Below, piece by piece: positions 16,137 to 25,446 of a stretch of 64,000 nt of DNA. The notes under the pieces were generated by a model. The model saw only the letters and a list, made by a program, of their open reading frames with translations. It did not search any database and was not told the DNA's origin. A program made the translations under genes and the position numbers. Every line of letters starts with the position of its first letter. Position 1 is the stretch's first letter. This DNA comes from PALSA-894 sp963757565 (GTDB taxonomy: Bacteria > Pseudomonadota > Alphaproteobacteria > Rhizobiales > Xanthobacteraceae), in contig CAVWSB010000001.1 of the NCBI GenBank assembly GCA_963757565.1, forward strand, positions 124,001-188,000. The letters run 5' to 3'.

Positions 16137-16865
16137 CTAATGGCTCGTGGCGAAATAGGCGCTTTCCAGCCGCTGCGGAAGATCCGACTCACCGGTCGCG
16201 GATTCCAGGACGATGGAGCCTCGTGCCAGCGCATAGACCCGGTCAGACAGCGCCAACGCCTTCTCGATCAATTGTTCGACCAGCAGCACCGCGGTTCCAC
16301 CCGCGCGCAGCCGGCTGACCACATCGAACACGCGATCGACCAGCACGGGCGAAAGCCCCGCGGATGGCTCGTCGAGCATCAGCAGCTTCGGCCGTCGCAC
16401 CAGCCCTTGCGCCACAGCCAGCATCTGCTGCTGGCCACCGGAAAGCTGATTGGCGCGCTCGTGGCGCTTCGCGGCGATTTCGGGGAAATAACCGAGCGCT
16501 TCCTCGACCCGTGCGGACCGCTCGCCGCGCGGCATGTCGTAGGCAGCGAGCAGCAGGTTGTCGGTGACGCTCTGGTTGTTGAACACTCTATGACCCTCGA
16601 TTACGTGCACGAGGCCCGCCTGAACGGTGTCGCGCGGGTTCGCGCCGGCCAGATTGCGGCCCGCGAATTGCACGCCGCCCGACCAGGGCAGCAGACCCGA
16701 AATTGCGCGCAGCAGCGTGGTCTTGCCGGCGCCGTTCGGGCCGAGCAGGGCGATCACCTCGCCGGCCGCTATTTCGATCGCGACGCCGTGCAGGACGCCG
16801 ATCTTGCCGTAGCCGCTCGCCAGATCGGTGACGCGCAGGAGTGGTTCAGCCGCCGAGGTAGGCAT
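16137..16865 (-). CDS. livF: Branched-chain amino acid type ABC transporter ATP-binding protein (LivF)
   Basis: A 242-residue ATPase with Walker A LLGPNGAGKTTLL, signature LSGGQQQMLAVAQGL and Walker B KLLMLDEPSAGLSP. The sequence YGKIGVLHGVAIEIAAGE and its length are of the LivF type. The start at 16865 is preceded by GGGAGGT and overlaps the end of the fused LivM-LivG gene by 20 bases. It forms the second nucleotide-binding subunit of the Liv-type importer. Confidence 0.92.
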   Translation of the reverse strand: MPTSAAEPLLRVTDLASGYGKIGVLHGVAIEIAAGEVIALLGPNGAGKTTLLRAISGLLPWSGGVQFAGRNLAGANPRDTVQAGLVHVIEGHRVFNNQSVTDNLLLAAYDMPRGERSARVEEALGYFPEIAAKRHERANQLSGGQQQMLAVAQGLVRRPKLLMLDEPSAGLSPVLVDRVFDVVSRLRAGGTAVLLVEQLIEKALALSDRVYALARGSIVLESATGESDLPQRLESAYFATSH

Positions 16866-18648
16866 TGACCACCTCCCGGTGTGAACGGATTTCAGCGGGC
16901 GTTCCGGCCGCAAGCGTCTTGCCAAGATTGAGCACGGTGACGTGGTGACAGATATCGAAGATCAGGTCGGCGTGATGCTCGACCAGCAGCACGCCGGTCC
17001 CGTTCTTGGAGATTTCGACGACGAGCGCGCCGAGCCGACGGATCTCCTCCGCCGAGAGACCGGCCGCTGGCTCGTCGAGCAGTAGAAACGCGGGGCGCAG
17101 CATCAGGGCGCGCGCGATCTCCACGAAACGAAGTTCGCTGTGCTGCAGGCGGTCGGCGCGGACCTGCGCAAGCTGATCGAGCCCGACCGCCGCTAGCGCG
17201 ACCATCGCGGTCTCGCGCAATTTCCGCTCGTCTTTCCAGTGCCGCGGCAGCGCAAGCAGGGACTCGACGAACGTCCCCGTGCCGTCGATGGTGCCGCCGA
17301 TCATCACGTTTTCCAGCACCGAGGATTCGCCGACAATGCGCGGTGTCTGGAACGTGCGCGCGATGCGCAAATGTGCGCGCCGGTGATTGGCAAGCTGGGT
17401 CAGTACGGCGCCTCTCAGCACCGCCCTGCCGCGCTGAGGAATGTAGTAGCCTGAGATAACGTTGAGCGTCGTGGTCTTTCCGCTGCCATTCGGGCCGATC
17501 AGGCCGTGGACTTGGCCGGGCAGGATCGTGAGGTCGAGGCCATCGATCGCGCGCACGCCGCCGAAGCGAAGCTCCACCTGTTCGAGCGACAGCGCGCCCG
17601 GCTCCTCATCCTGCGTGAGCAGGCGCTTCAGCAATTCGGGCCGCGGCACGATCGCGCGGTTGGTCTGCAGTGGGCGACGATTCTTGAAGTCGATCAGCTC
17701 CGCGATGCCGCCGGGTATCGCGAGCACAATGACAAGGAGTAGCACCGCATAGAGGAAGGTTGACCACGCGACCAATGGCGCTGCGAATTCGGGCAGCACG
17801 GTAAGCAGGATGGTGCCGAGCAGGGGGCCGATGATCGAGCCGCGCCCGCCGATCAGCACGCCGATGAAGAACAGCACCGACAGTTCTGTCGTGAAGGCAT
17901 CCGGCGTGATGTAGGACTGGAGGGAGGCGAACAGGCCGCCCGCGACGGCCGCGGCCGCGCCGCTGAAAAGAAACACCAGCAGCAGCAGCTTCGATTTCGC
18001 GATGCCGCTCGCCTCGGCGGCGACCTCGGCGTCGCGCAGGGCGGTGAGCGCACGGCCGAAGCGGCTCGCCGCGATATTCGCGGTCATCCAGGTGCAAGCC
18101 GCAGCGAAGATGAGACAGAGGTAATAGAAACCCCACTGCGAATCGAACGGTGGCGGAAAGATAGGTCCCGCGACGCCGACGCCGCCGCCCGTGACGCTCG
18201 ACCAGGCGAGCACGATCTGCCGCACGATGGTGGCGAACCCGAGCGTGGTGATGGCGAAGTAGAAGGTGCGCAGCCGCAGCGCCGGCAGGCCGACGATCAC
18301 GCCGAAGACCGCGCCGCATACGCCCGCAATTGCGAGCCCCAGGAACGGGTCGAATGCCGGCATAACGGTGCCTGCCGTGAACACGCTGGTGACGTATGCG
18401 CCGACCGTCAGCAGCGCGACCCAGCCGATGGCGAGCTGTCCGGCAAAGCCGACCAGCAGGTTCAGCCCCGCGACCAGCACCCAGTAAACGCAGGCGCGTG
18501 TCGCGATCACGCCCCAGTAGCCGCCCGCGTAAAGCGGCAGCGTCACCGCAATGACGGTGAGGATCAACCACGGCAGCGCGCTGCTGCCCGTCAGTGAACT
18601 CAGCACCGAGGCTCGCGCGGGACGGGTCTCGGTGGCCGACATGTCCAT
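16846..18648 (-). CDS. Fused Liv-type permease and ATP-binding protein (LivM-LivG)
   Basis: A 600-residue fusion. Residues about 25-330 are a LivM permease (GVIATRACVYWVLVAGLNLL, GLPALRLRTFYFAITTLGFA, LIGGRGSIIGPLLG). Residues about 350-600 are a LivG ATPase with Walker A LIGPNGSGKTTTLN and Walker B PAFLLLDEPAAGLS; the C-terminal AYLGG is typical of LivG. The start shares one base with the LivH stop (TGATG). The fusion fixes one permease to one ATPase and is a known but less common arrangement. Confidence 0.92.
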   Translation of the reverse strand: MDMSATETRPARASVLSSLTGSSALPWLILTVIAVTLPLYAGGYWGVIATRACVYWVLVAGLNLLVGFAGQLAIGWVALLTVGAYVTSVFTAGTVMPAFDPFLGLAIAGVCGAVFGVIVGLPALRLRTFYFAITTLGFATIVRQIVLAWSSVTGGGVGVAGPIFPPPFDSQWGFYYLCLIFAAACTWMTANIAASRFGRALTALRDAEVAAEASGIAKSKLLLLVFLFSGAAAAVAGGLFASLQSYITPDAFTTELSVLFFIGVLIGGRGSIIGPLLGTILLTVLPEFAAPLVAWSTFLYAVLLLVIVLAIPGGIAELIDFKNRRPLQTNRAIVPRPELLKRLLTQDEEPGALSLEQVELRFGGVRAIDGLDLTILPGQVHGLIGPNGSGKTTTLNVISGYYIPQRGRAVLRGAVLTQLANHRRAHLRIARTFQTPRIVGESSVLENVMIGGTIDGTGTFVESLLALPRHWKDERKLRETAMVALAAVGLDQLAQVRADRLQHSELRFVEIARALMLRPAFLLLDEPAAGLSAEEIRRLGALVVEISKNGTGVLLVEHHADLIFDICHHVTVLNLGKTLAAGTPAEIRSHREVVNAYLGG

Positions 18649-19505
18649 CAGACGCGGCGACCGAGTGCGACATTGGCGAGGCCTTCGGGGCGCGCCAGCA
18701 GGACGAGAATGAAAGCCGCAAACACAGCCACCGAGGCGAAAATGCCGCCAACCATAAAGTTGGCGGCCTGCTGGAACAGGCCCAGCACAAGGCCGGCAAT
18801 CACCGCGCCACGGTTGTTGCCCATACCGCCGAGTGCGACCGGCACGAAGCCGTAAAACGTCAGTTGCGTCGCATTATCGAAGAAGGCGAGCAGCATCTGC
18901 CCGCCAGCGAAGCCCGCCAGCGCGCCGACCACTCCGGCGATCGCATAGCTCGCCATGCGTAGATTGCGCTCCGGCAGGCCGAGCGCACGCGCCGCGTAAT
19001 TGTCCTCGGCGATCGCGAGGAACGCATGACCGAGCAGGGTGCGGCGATAAAGGATTTCCAGCCCCACGATCGTGGCCGCGCAGGCGAGCATCGGCAGCCA
19101 GTACTGCTGGTCGAACGAACTGCGTTCGAGATTGAAGATGCGCGGGAACGGCTGGGCGTCGGTTCCCCACTCGATCGCGGCGAATTGCTGCACCATCAGA
19201 GCGAGCGCCAGCGTTGAGAGCACGTAGAGATGCTGGTCGAGGCTTTTCAGCACCGGCCGCACCGCAAGGATCTCGGTGACGACGCCGAGAATGGCGCCGC
19301 CCGCGAGCGCAAGAAGAAAGCCTGCCCAGAGGGGCAGGCCCATTTTCAGGATGAACAGCGAGCCGAGGATGCCGCCCGCCATCCCGAGCGTGCCAGCCGT
19401 GAAGCTGAACACCCTCGAGGCGGAATACATCACATTATAGGCGATGCCGATCAGCGCGTAGATGCTGCCGATGGCAAGGCCGGACAGGACGATCGACAGG
19501 ACCAT
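18648..19505 (-). CDS. livH: Branched-chain amino acid type ABC transporter permease (LivH)
   Basis: A 285-residue membrane protein with about eight hydrophobic helices and LivH landmarks (SGLAIGSIYALIGIAYNVMY at the N-terminus and PVALGGMGNNRGAVIAGLVLG near 225-245). It pairs with the LivM part of the fusion to form the channel. It starts three bases after the binding-protein gene and overlaps the next gene. Confidence 0.92.
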   Translation of the reverse strand: MVLSIVLSGLAIGSIYALIGIAYNVMYSASRVFSFTAGTLGMAGGILGSLFILKMGLPLWAGFLLALAGGAILGVVTEILAVRPVLKSLDQHLYVLSTLALALMVQQFAAIEWGTDAQPFPRIFNLERSSFDQQYWLPMLACAATIVGLEILYRRTLLGHAFLAIAEDNYAARALGLPERNLRMASYAIAGVVGALAGFAGGQMLLAFFDNATQLTFYGFVPVALGGMGNNRGAVIAGLVLGLFQQAANFMVGGIFASVAVFAAFILVLLARPEGLANVALGRRV

Positions 19506-19508
19506 CCG

Positions 19509-20702
19509 TCAGGCGGCGCCATAGCCGGGAGCGAGGTTGAACGCGCCCTCCTTCAGCGAGTTGGCTTCGCACATGATCACTTCGTTATCCGGGTAGCCGT
19601 CGCGGCTGTCCGCCGAGAAGCCGACCGTGCCGTAGACGCCCGGATAGGCCGGAGCCTTGTTCCAGTAATCGGCCATCTGTTTCGGCTCGATACCGCCATG
19701 CTTCACCGCGTCAGCGATCATGAAGGGCGCGTCGTAACCGACCCCGATCCACCACAGCAGCGTGTCGTTCATCTCGATCTTGTTCGCCTTCAGCCGCCCG
19801 ACGAACTCCGCGGCGCGCGGCGGGAGCTTTCCGTTCGCGTCGTAGCAGACCGGCCGGAAGTTGTTCGGATAGACCTTGGCCCAGTATTCGGGCTTCTCAA
19901 GCAGATCCTTGGTCTGGCCGGAGCCAAGCGTGGTTTGCCCGACGATCGGCACATCCCAGGCGAGCTGGCCACGTACGTTGATGATGCGCGACAGGAAGCC
20001 TGCGTTCACGCTCCACGGCATGATGACATCGGCGCCCGCCGCCTGCATGCGCAGGATTTCCGGCTTCATGTCAGGGTTCGCGGCGTCGACGCTCGACTGA
20101 TAAACGATCTCGGCGCCGAGCGTCTTGATCATCGGCACGTAGGTGTTGAGCGAGGAGGTGCCGTACCCGGTCGTATCGCTGATGATGGCGACTTTCTTCT
20201 TCTTCAGCGTCTCGACCGCGTAGCGGTTGGCGGCGCCGCCGATCTGCTGGTTGGTCGGCGCATTGCGATAGCAGAGCGGATATTTCTTCACGTCGGTCAG
20301 CGCGTCCACCCAGCAGGACTGCAGCTGAATCATGTTCTGGCGCGCAAGGATCGGCACGACCGCGAGCGCTTCGCCTGAGTTCAGCGGTCCCCAGATGATA
20401 TTGACCTTGTGGCTGCGGGTGAGTTCGGCGGTCGCGTTCACCGCCTTGGTCGGGTCGGACTGCGTGTCGCGCTGGATCAGCTCGAGCATGCGCCCGTCGA
20501 CGCCGCCGGCCTTGTTGATCTCGTCCACGGCAAGCTGTGTGCCGCGCGTAATCCCGATGCCGGTCGAGGACGACGGGCCGGTTACGGCCGGCAGATAACC
20601 GATGAGGATCGGGTCTTTCGCCGCAATGGCGGGTTTTGCAATTGCGCCGACCGCAACCGCGGCCGCGCCAGACTTCAAGGCTTGACGACGAGTGAGTGCC
20701 AT
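19509..20702 (-). CDS. Liv-type ABC transporter substrate-binding protein
   Basis: A 397-residue type-1 periplasmic binding protein. The N-terminus LTRRQALKSGAAAVAVGAIA followed by KPAIAA looks like a Tat signal. The mature part begins DPILIGYLPAVTGPSSSTG and contains GTQLAVDEINKAGGVDG, typical of LivJ-like and amide/urea-type receptors. ATG 20702 has GGGAGGA nine bases upstream. First gene of the five-domain transporter operon. Ligand is uncertain: members of this subgroup bind amino acids, amides or aromatic acids. Confidence 0.9.
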   Translation of the reverse strand: MALTRRQALKSGAAAVAVGAIAKPAIAAKDPILIGYLPAVTGPSSSTGIGITRGTQLAVDEINKAGGVDGRMLELIQRDTQSDPTKAVNATAELTRSHKVNIIWGPLNSGEALAVVPILARQNMIQLQSCWVDALTDVKKYPLCYRNAPTNQQIGGAANRYAVETLKKKKVAIISDTTGYGTSSLNTYVPMIKTLGAEIVYQSSVDAANPDMKPEILRMQAAGADVIMPWSVNAGFLSRIINVRGQLAWDVPIVGQTTLGSGQTKDLLEKPEYWAKVYPNNFRPVCYDANGKLPPRAAEFVGRLKANKIEMNDTLLWWIGVGYDAPFMIADAVKHGGIEPKQMADYWNKAPAYPGVYGTVGFSADSRDGYPDNEVIMCEANSLKEGAFNLAPGYGAA

Positions 20703-21058
20703 TGTGTTTCCTCCCGTGACGAATAACCGATGGCCTCTGCGGGCCCGTTGATGTCCAACTATAGCGCCGCGCCACCCTTCGGCAAGGTGCGCCGGGAGCA
20801 AGGTGCCGCGACACAGTGGGCACGCGCCCTCCCGAAAGCACGCAGACCGAGCGCGAACGCAACGGCGGTTGCGATTGATTGGTGCCCGATCGGGCGCGCT
20901 TTCGGTCCGGGAGGCGATGCGCCGGTGTCGCCCGCCCCCTCGAAGCGGCGCGGCGTGCGTCTGCACAGCAATGAGGCACCTGCGTGAACGTGCGCAGAGG
21001 TGCCTTTGACGGGGCGTGGCGATGACAAGGTGAGAGGTTCGTCCCCGCGGCGCTATCC
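20703..21058. other. 356-base gap without a convincing gene
   Basis: Open frames here are short, GC-driven and lack ribosome sites or recognisable motifs. The right part lies upstream of nothing (the next gene ends at 21059), so the promoter of the Liv operon is expected just after 20702. I see no RNA gene or repeat. Confidence 0.6.
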
Positions 21059-21694
21059 TTACGCCGCGTTCTGCCTGCGCCAGTCCTCAAGCTGCGCGAG
21101 TACGGTCGCGAGATCGGAGACATCGACATAACGGCGGCCGATGTCGCGCAGATTGTCGTGATGCGGACCTTCCTCGATGTCGCCGACGCAGTCCTCCGGA
21201 ACGATGGTGCGGTAACGATAGCTGAAGCTGTCCACCGCGGTCGCGCGGATGCAGCCCGAGGTGTTGCAGCCGGTGACGATGACGGTGTCGACGCGCTCCT
21301 TGGTGAAATAGTCAGCGACGCCGGTGTTGAAGAAGATCGATGGGCCCTTCTTGCAGACGGTGAGGTCATACGCGGGGTCGTGAACACGCGGATCGATCGG
21401 GGCGCTGGGGTGATCGTGCAGGAAGGTGTCGCGCACCGCGCTGATCTTCCAGTAGGGCATCTCGCGCGCGTTCATGTAGGCGGTGTTGCAGGAAGCGACC
21501 GGCACATTGTAGCGGCGCGCGACCTCCAGCAGCTTCACGGTGTTCTCGAATGCGCGCAGCACCAGCGGCGCGCCGCCGAGCGGATATTTCGGATCGGTGA
21601 AAGCCACCATGAAGTCGACAACCACAATGCCGGGCTTCGCGCCGAAGCCGACCGGAGTGTCGCCGTAACTGCGCCGTCGGTAATCGTCAGACAT
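21059..21694 (-). CDS. Isochorismatase-family cysteine hydrolase (N-carbamoylsarcosine / maleamate amidase-like)
   Basis: A 211-residue protein with the family triad: D27 in IVVVDFMVAF, a lysine in CKKGPS (115/116) and C148 in TGCNTSGCIRATAVDS. The T-S-G-C-x-R-x-T-x-x-D motif is that of N-carbamoylsarcosine amidohydrolase and maleamate amidase subgroups, so a cytoplasmic amide hydrolase is likely. It is a single gene, divergent from the glyoxalase-like gene. An amide ligand for the neighbouring Liv-type transporter would make sense but is not shown. Confidence 0.88.
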   Translation of the reverse strand: MSDDYRRRSYGDTPVGFGAKPGIVVVDFMVAFTDPKYPLGGAPLVLRAFENTVKLLEVARRYNVPVASCNTAYMNAREMPYWKISAVRDTFLHDHPSAPIDPRVHDPAYDLTVCKKGPSIFFNTGVADYFTKERVDTVIVTGCNTSGCIRATAVDSFSYRYRTIVPEDCVGDIEEGPHHDNLRDIGRRYVDVSDLATVLAQLEDWRRQNAA

Positions 21695-21858
21695 CGCGAG
21701 ACCCTCGTGCTGCTTGGGTCAGCGTAGTCCAGATCGCGGCTGCGTGGCACCCGTGCGCCAACGCTTTCGACATCGTGAGAGGCGCGCGACGGGATTTTTC
21801 TTGCGCGGCGACGCGTGGCGCGGGATTTTGGCGGTGTGCGCAGCCGTTGAGAAGAGCT

Positions 21859-22251
21859 ATGGCGAAGGCCGTCCATTCAATGATTCGCGTGCTCGAAGAG
21901 CAACGCTCGCTTGCGTTCTACAAGACAGCGCTCGGCATCGAGCTGGCAGATCGTATCGACTTCGACAGCTTCACGCTCATCTACCTGCGCAATCCGGAGA
22001 GCGACTTCGAGCTTGAACTCACCGTCAACAAGGGGCGTACGGAGCCGTACAATCTCGGCGACGGATATGGGCACATCGCGGTGGTCGTCGATGCGCTTGA
22101 GCCGGAGCACAAGCGAATGGAAGCCGCCGGATTGTTGCCCGGGCCGATGCGGCAAATCGAACTCAAGGGGAAACCGGCGAAGTTCTTCTTTCTCAAGGAT
22201 CCGGACGGCTATCAGATTGAAGTCATCGAACGCGGAGGCCGGTTTCGCTGA
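21859..22251 (+). CDS. Glyoxalase I / VOC family protein
   Basis: A 130-residue single vicinal-oxygen-chelate protein resembling lactoylglutathione lyase. Visible features are SMIRVLEEQRSLAFYKTALG, the metal-ligand glutamate in FELELTVNKG, the histidine in GYGHIAVVVDAL and the C-terminal FFLKDPDGYQIEVIERG. A GloA-type glutathione-dependent detoxification of methylglyoxal is plausible. ATG 21859 has a weak GAAGAG site; the start fits the domain. Confidence 0.87.
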   Translation: MAKAVHSMIRVLEEQRSLAFYKTALGIELADRIDFDSFTLIYLRNPESDFELELTVNKGRTEPYNLGDGYGHIAVVVDALEPEHKRMEAAGLLPGPMRQIELKGKPAKFFFLKDPDGYQIEVIERGGRFR

Positions 22252-22399
22252 GCTGGTCGTGCGATTGAGGCGCGCCGTCGTCGCAGAGGATTTCGCGCAA
22301 CTGCGCGAGTCCATTATTGGATCCGCGGCAATTGCCGCGCGTGCATTGCGCGGCGCGGATCGCGTCGAAGATGGCGACGATCTGCTTCACTCGTACTCC

Positions 22400-23182
22400 T
22401 CATTTCACCTTGCGCGCGCCGAGCAGCCCCGTTGCGTTCAACCCGACCGCGCTCACCACAAGACCAAGCACCAGCACAAAGCCGGCCGACAGATAGGGCA
22501 GCTTTTCGGCAAAGCGCTCGAAGCCGGACCAGCGCGCGGTGAGCTTTCCTGAGCCCCATGCAACGCTGACGCCGATCGCCACCAGCGTGGCGGCGAGCCC
22601 GACGCTGAACGCCGCCACCATCGCGACGCCAAGCGCGAAGGCCTTGATCTGGAGACAGACCAGCAGCACCGCGATCGCCGAGGGGCAGGGCATCAGCCCG
22701 CCGGTAAAGCCGAACCAGACAATCTGGCCGGTCGTCACGCCACGCGGCAACGGGGTCCCGGGCGCGTGGTCATGATGATGGCCGTCGTGCGAATGGCCGT
22801 GATCGTGGTCATGGGAATGGCCGTGTGCATGGGTGTGGCCAGTCCGGCGCAGCATCCACAGCATGCGCCCGGCCAGAAGCACGATCAGCACGCCGGACAG
22901 GAGTGTAAGCCACGGTTCCGCCCGCTCGACGATGTATTTCTCGCCTAGTGCGAGGCCCGCGATCGCCAGCGCCCACACCACGATGGTGTGGCCGACGGCG
23001 GCCGACAGCCCGAGCGTCGCGGCCTGCCGGGCGTTGCCGCGGATCGCCACGATATAGGCCGCCATCAGCGATTTGGCGTGGCCGGGCTCGAGCGCATGCA
23101 GCGCGCCCAGAAGGGCCGCAAGGGGCAGGTAAAGCCACGCATGGGCGGCGCTCGATTGGATCAGAGCGGTGATGTCAGGCAT
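22400..23182 (-). CDS. NicO/RcnA family nickel/cobalt efflux protein
   Basis: A 260-residue membrane protein with six predicted helices and the family motif LHALEPGHAKSLMAAY (about 27-42). A cytoplasmic loop near 115-142 is almost entirely His, Asp and Gly (THAHGHSHDHDHGHSH), as in RcnA, and would bind Ni or Co. FTGGLMPCPSAIAVLL is a second conserved motif. ATG 23182 fits the first helix. A 7-base inverted repeat in the divergent promoter region may be an operator, but no RcnR-like regulator gene is adjacent. Confidence 0.9.
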   Translation of the reverse strand: MPDITALIQSSAAHAWLYLPLAALLGALHALEPGHAKSLMAAYIVAIRGNARQAATLGLSAAVGHTIVVWALAIAGLALGEKYIVERAEPWLTLLSGVLIVLLAGRMLWMLRRTGHTHAHGHSHDHDHGHSHDGHHHDHAPGTPLPRGVTTGQIVWFGFTGGLMPCPSAIAVLLVCLQIKAFALGVAMVAAFSVGLAATLVAIGVSVAWGSGKLTARWSGFERFAEKLPYLSAGFVLVLGLVVSAVGLNATGLLGARKVK

Positions 23183-23245
23183 GGGGCCAATGTGGCGGGC
23201 AAGGCGCTGTAATACAATCACGGTGGCGGCGAATTGAGCGGTCGT

Positions 23246-23276
23246 ACTAAGCGCCCGTTTACCCATTTGGCTTAGT
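23246..23276. promoter_or_regulatory. Inverted repeat between divergent nicO-type and desaturase genes
   Basis: ACTAAGC (23246-23252) and its exact complement GCTTAGT (23270-23276) are separated by 17 bases in the 116-base space between two divergent genes. The spacing of about 2.3 helical turns between arm centres fits a dimeric regulator site. The regulator is unknown. Confidence 0.4.
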
Positions 23277-23298
23277 TCAGGCGGGACAGGAACCCGCG

Positions 23299-24297
23299 AT
23301 GGACGGCATCCTTTATTTTCCGCACAAGCTTGCGCGCGTGCTGCTCTCGCAAGGCGCGGGCTTCTCGCTGACCTCGCTCGGCGCGGCGCTGTTGATCGCG
23401 GCCGCCGTGATCGCGTGGCGGCGCTTGCGCCGCAATCGGCCGCTGCGCGCCGGCACGCTGTGGCGCGCACTGTTCCCGGCCTGGCTGGTGCGCCACGCCT
23501 CGCTGCACGCCGACATCGCGTATTTCGGGTTCAACGTGTTCGTCTACGGCCTGATCTTCGGCTGGGCGGTGGTGTCATACAAGTTTCTCTCCGGCGTGGT
23601 CGCCGATGGACTCGCCGCCGGGTTCGGCACGCTTGCACCGACCACGCACGAGGTGGCGGCGCGCGCCGCGATCACGCTTGCGCTCTTTCTCGCCTACGAA
23701 TTCGGCTATTGGGCCGATCACTATCTCAAGCACAAGGTCCCGGCGCTGTGGGAACTGCACAAGGTGCATCACTCGGCGAATGTGCTCACGCCGCTCACCG
23801 TGTTCCGCATCCATCCGCTCGACAGCGTGATCTTCGCCAACATCGTGGCGGTCAGCCTCGGTGTGACGAATGGCGTTGCGAACTATCTGTTCGGCAAGTC
23901 CGTAACCCTCTTCTCCATCGACGACGCGAACATCATCCTGGTGCTGTTCGTGCACATCTACGTTCATCTCCAGCACACGCATTTGTGGATCGCCTTCACC
24001 GGCCTTGCGGGCCGCGTGTTTCTCTCGCCCGCGCATCACCAGATCCATCACTCGAACAATCCGGTGCACTTCGACAAGAATCTCGGAAGCTGTCTCGCGA
24101 TCTATGACTGGCTCTTCGGAACCCTCTACGTGCCGGCAAAGGAGCCGGAGCCGATTGTGTTCGGCGTCAAGGTCGGCGAGGCCGACATGCACTCCCTGAA
24201 CGAGCTTTACGTGGCGCCGGTGCAGCGCGCCGCCGCGCATCTGATGCCCTCGCGCGAGGGCGCCTCGCTCGCCGAAAGCTCGCGCGTCAGCCCTTGA
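23299..24297 (+). CDS. Sterol desaturase / fatty acid hydroxylase family protein
   Basis: A 332-residue integral-membrane di-iron enzyme. The histidine clusters are present: HYLKH (141-145), HKVHH (154-158) and, after the last membrane helices, HHQIHHSNN. Helices flank these clusters as expected. Bacterial members hydroxylate or desaturate lipids (carotenoids, hopanoids, sphingolipids, ether lipids); the substrate here is not known. The last 11 bases overlap the convergent DUF924 gene. Confidence 0.88.
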   Translation: MDGILYFPHKLARVLLSQGAGFSLTSLGAALLIAAAVIAWRRLRRNRPLRAGTLWRALFPAWLVRHASLHADIAYFGFNVFVYGLIFGWAVVSYKFLSGVVADGLAAGFGTLAPTTHEVAARAAITLALFLAYEFGYWADHYLKHKVPALWELHKVHHSANVLTPLTVFRIHPLDSVIFANIVAVSLGVTNGVANYLFGKSVTLFSIDDANIILVLFVHIYVHLQHTHLWIAFTGLAGRVFLSPAHHQIHHSNNPVHFDKNLGSCLAIYDWLFGTLYVPAKEPEPIVFGVKVGEADMHSLNELYVAPVQRAAAHLMPSREGASLAESSRVSP

Positions 24298-24847
24298 AGC
24301 CGCCGCCGTCGAGGAATGCCTGCTCCTCCGGCGTGGTCGTGCGGCCGAGCATCGCGTTGCGGTGGGGGAAGCGGCCGAAGCGGCGAATGATATCGCGATG
24401 CGCTTCCGCGTATTTCAGGTTCTCGTTACCTGCCGCGCGATAAAGCTCCACGCTGCGCTGCTGATCGATCAGATCTTCGGAGTGCATGAATGGCAGGAAG
24501 AAGAAGCCGCGCATCTCGGCGGGTATATCCTGCTCGTAACCGCGCTTGAGCGCGCGATTGGCGACCGCGCGAGCCTTGTCGTCGGCCGCGAACGTGCGGG
24601 CGTCATCGCGGAACATGTTGCGTGAAAACTGATCGAGCACGATCACCAGTGCGAGCGCACCTTCGGCGGTCGCCTCCCAGTCGGAGAGCTTGCCTGCGGC
24701 GGCGGCCTCATGCGTGGCGAGATAACGCTCCCGGATGAGCGCATCGAAGGATTTGTCCTTGATGAACCAGCGGTCCGGGCCAGCTTCGCGCCAGAAGAAC
24801 AGGATGTCGTCGGGGCTCGCGAGCGCGGATGTATCGGGTTCGGCCAT
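24287..24847 (-). CDS. DUF924 family protein
   Basis: A 186-residue helical protein of the DUF924 family, which is TPR-like. Recognisable parts are DILFFWREAGPDRWFIKD, VLDQFSRNMFRDD and the C-terminal FGRFPHRNAMLGR. Function is not established in the family. ATG 24847 is chosen because GGAAACG precedes it and it starts next to the conserved region; ATG/alternative at 24868 adds seven residues. Confidence 0.88.
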   Translation of the reverse strand: MAEPDTSALASPDDILFFWREAGPDRWFIKDKSFDALIRERYLATHEAAAAGKLSDWEATAEGALALVIVLDQFSRNMFRDDARTFAADDKARAVANRALKRGYEQDIPAEMRGFFFLPFMHSEDLIDQQRSVELYRAAGNENLKYAEAHRDIIRRFGRFPHRNAMLGRTTTPEEQAFLDGGGFKG

Positions 24848-24901
24848 CGTTTCCACAACGGCCAGCATGAGACAAGGTTGCAGGCTTGTCGAGCGAGGCC
24901 G

Positions 24902-25306
24902 CTATTTGCGGCCCCAGATCATTCTGTCGAGGCTCCAGGCCCCGCCGCCCGCGAACGCGAGATAGAGGAAGAGGAAGCAGTACAGGATCGCGGCGTCGCC
25001 GCCATTGACGACCGGGTAGATGGCGCGCGGCGCGTGGCTCATCCAGTAGGCGAAGGCCATCTCGCCGGACAGGATGAACGCGACCGGTCGCGTGAACAGC
25101 CCGAACGCCAGCAGGATGCCGCCGGCAATCTCAAGCGAGCCCGCGAGGCCGTAGAGCGAGAACAGGTCCGGCCCTGGCGCATTGTTGGCGCGCATGGGGA
25201 AGTTCAGGAGCTTCTGCGTGCCGTGTTCCATGAACATCAGCCCGGCCACGAAGCGCATGATCGAGAGGACGCGCGGCGCCCACACGAATTCCAGTTGTTC
25301 AAGCAT
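24902..25306 (-). CDS. DoxX family membrane protein
   Basis: A 134-residue protein with four hydrophobic helices and the DoxX marks SIMRFVAGLMFMEHGTQKLL and GLAGSLEIAGGILLAFGLFT. Members are small membrane subunits linked to quinone or redox stress functions. ATG 25306 is preceded by a GGGGGA site; an upstream in-frame start at 25327 is possible. Stands alone on the minus strand. Confidence 0.88.
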   Translation of the reverse strand: MLEQLEFVWAPRVLSIMRFVAGLMFMEHGTQKLLNFPMRANNAPGPDLFSLYGLAGSLEIAGGILLAFGLFTRPVAFILSGEMAFAYWMSHAPRAIYPVVNGGDAAILYCFLFLYLAFAGGGAWSLDRMIWGRK

Positions 25307-25446
25307 GCTGGTCCCCCATGGTGTCATGGTCGATTTAGCAAAGCCCGGTCGCGGCGCAAACTCACGATTAATTCAGCAAGGCCGGGAATAGCCGGCGGCT
25401 GGGAGCCCGGTTCCGCCTGCCAATGGGCCGCCCGTGAGAATGGCGG

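Noticed and set aside
23183..23470. Longer start for the NicO exporter
   Set aside because: Upstream residues are Arg-rich, lack a ribosome site and overlap the divergent desaturase gene.
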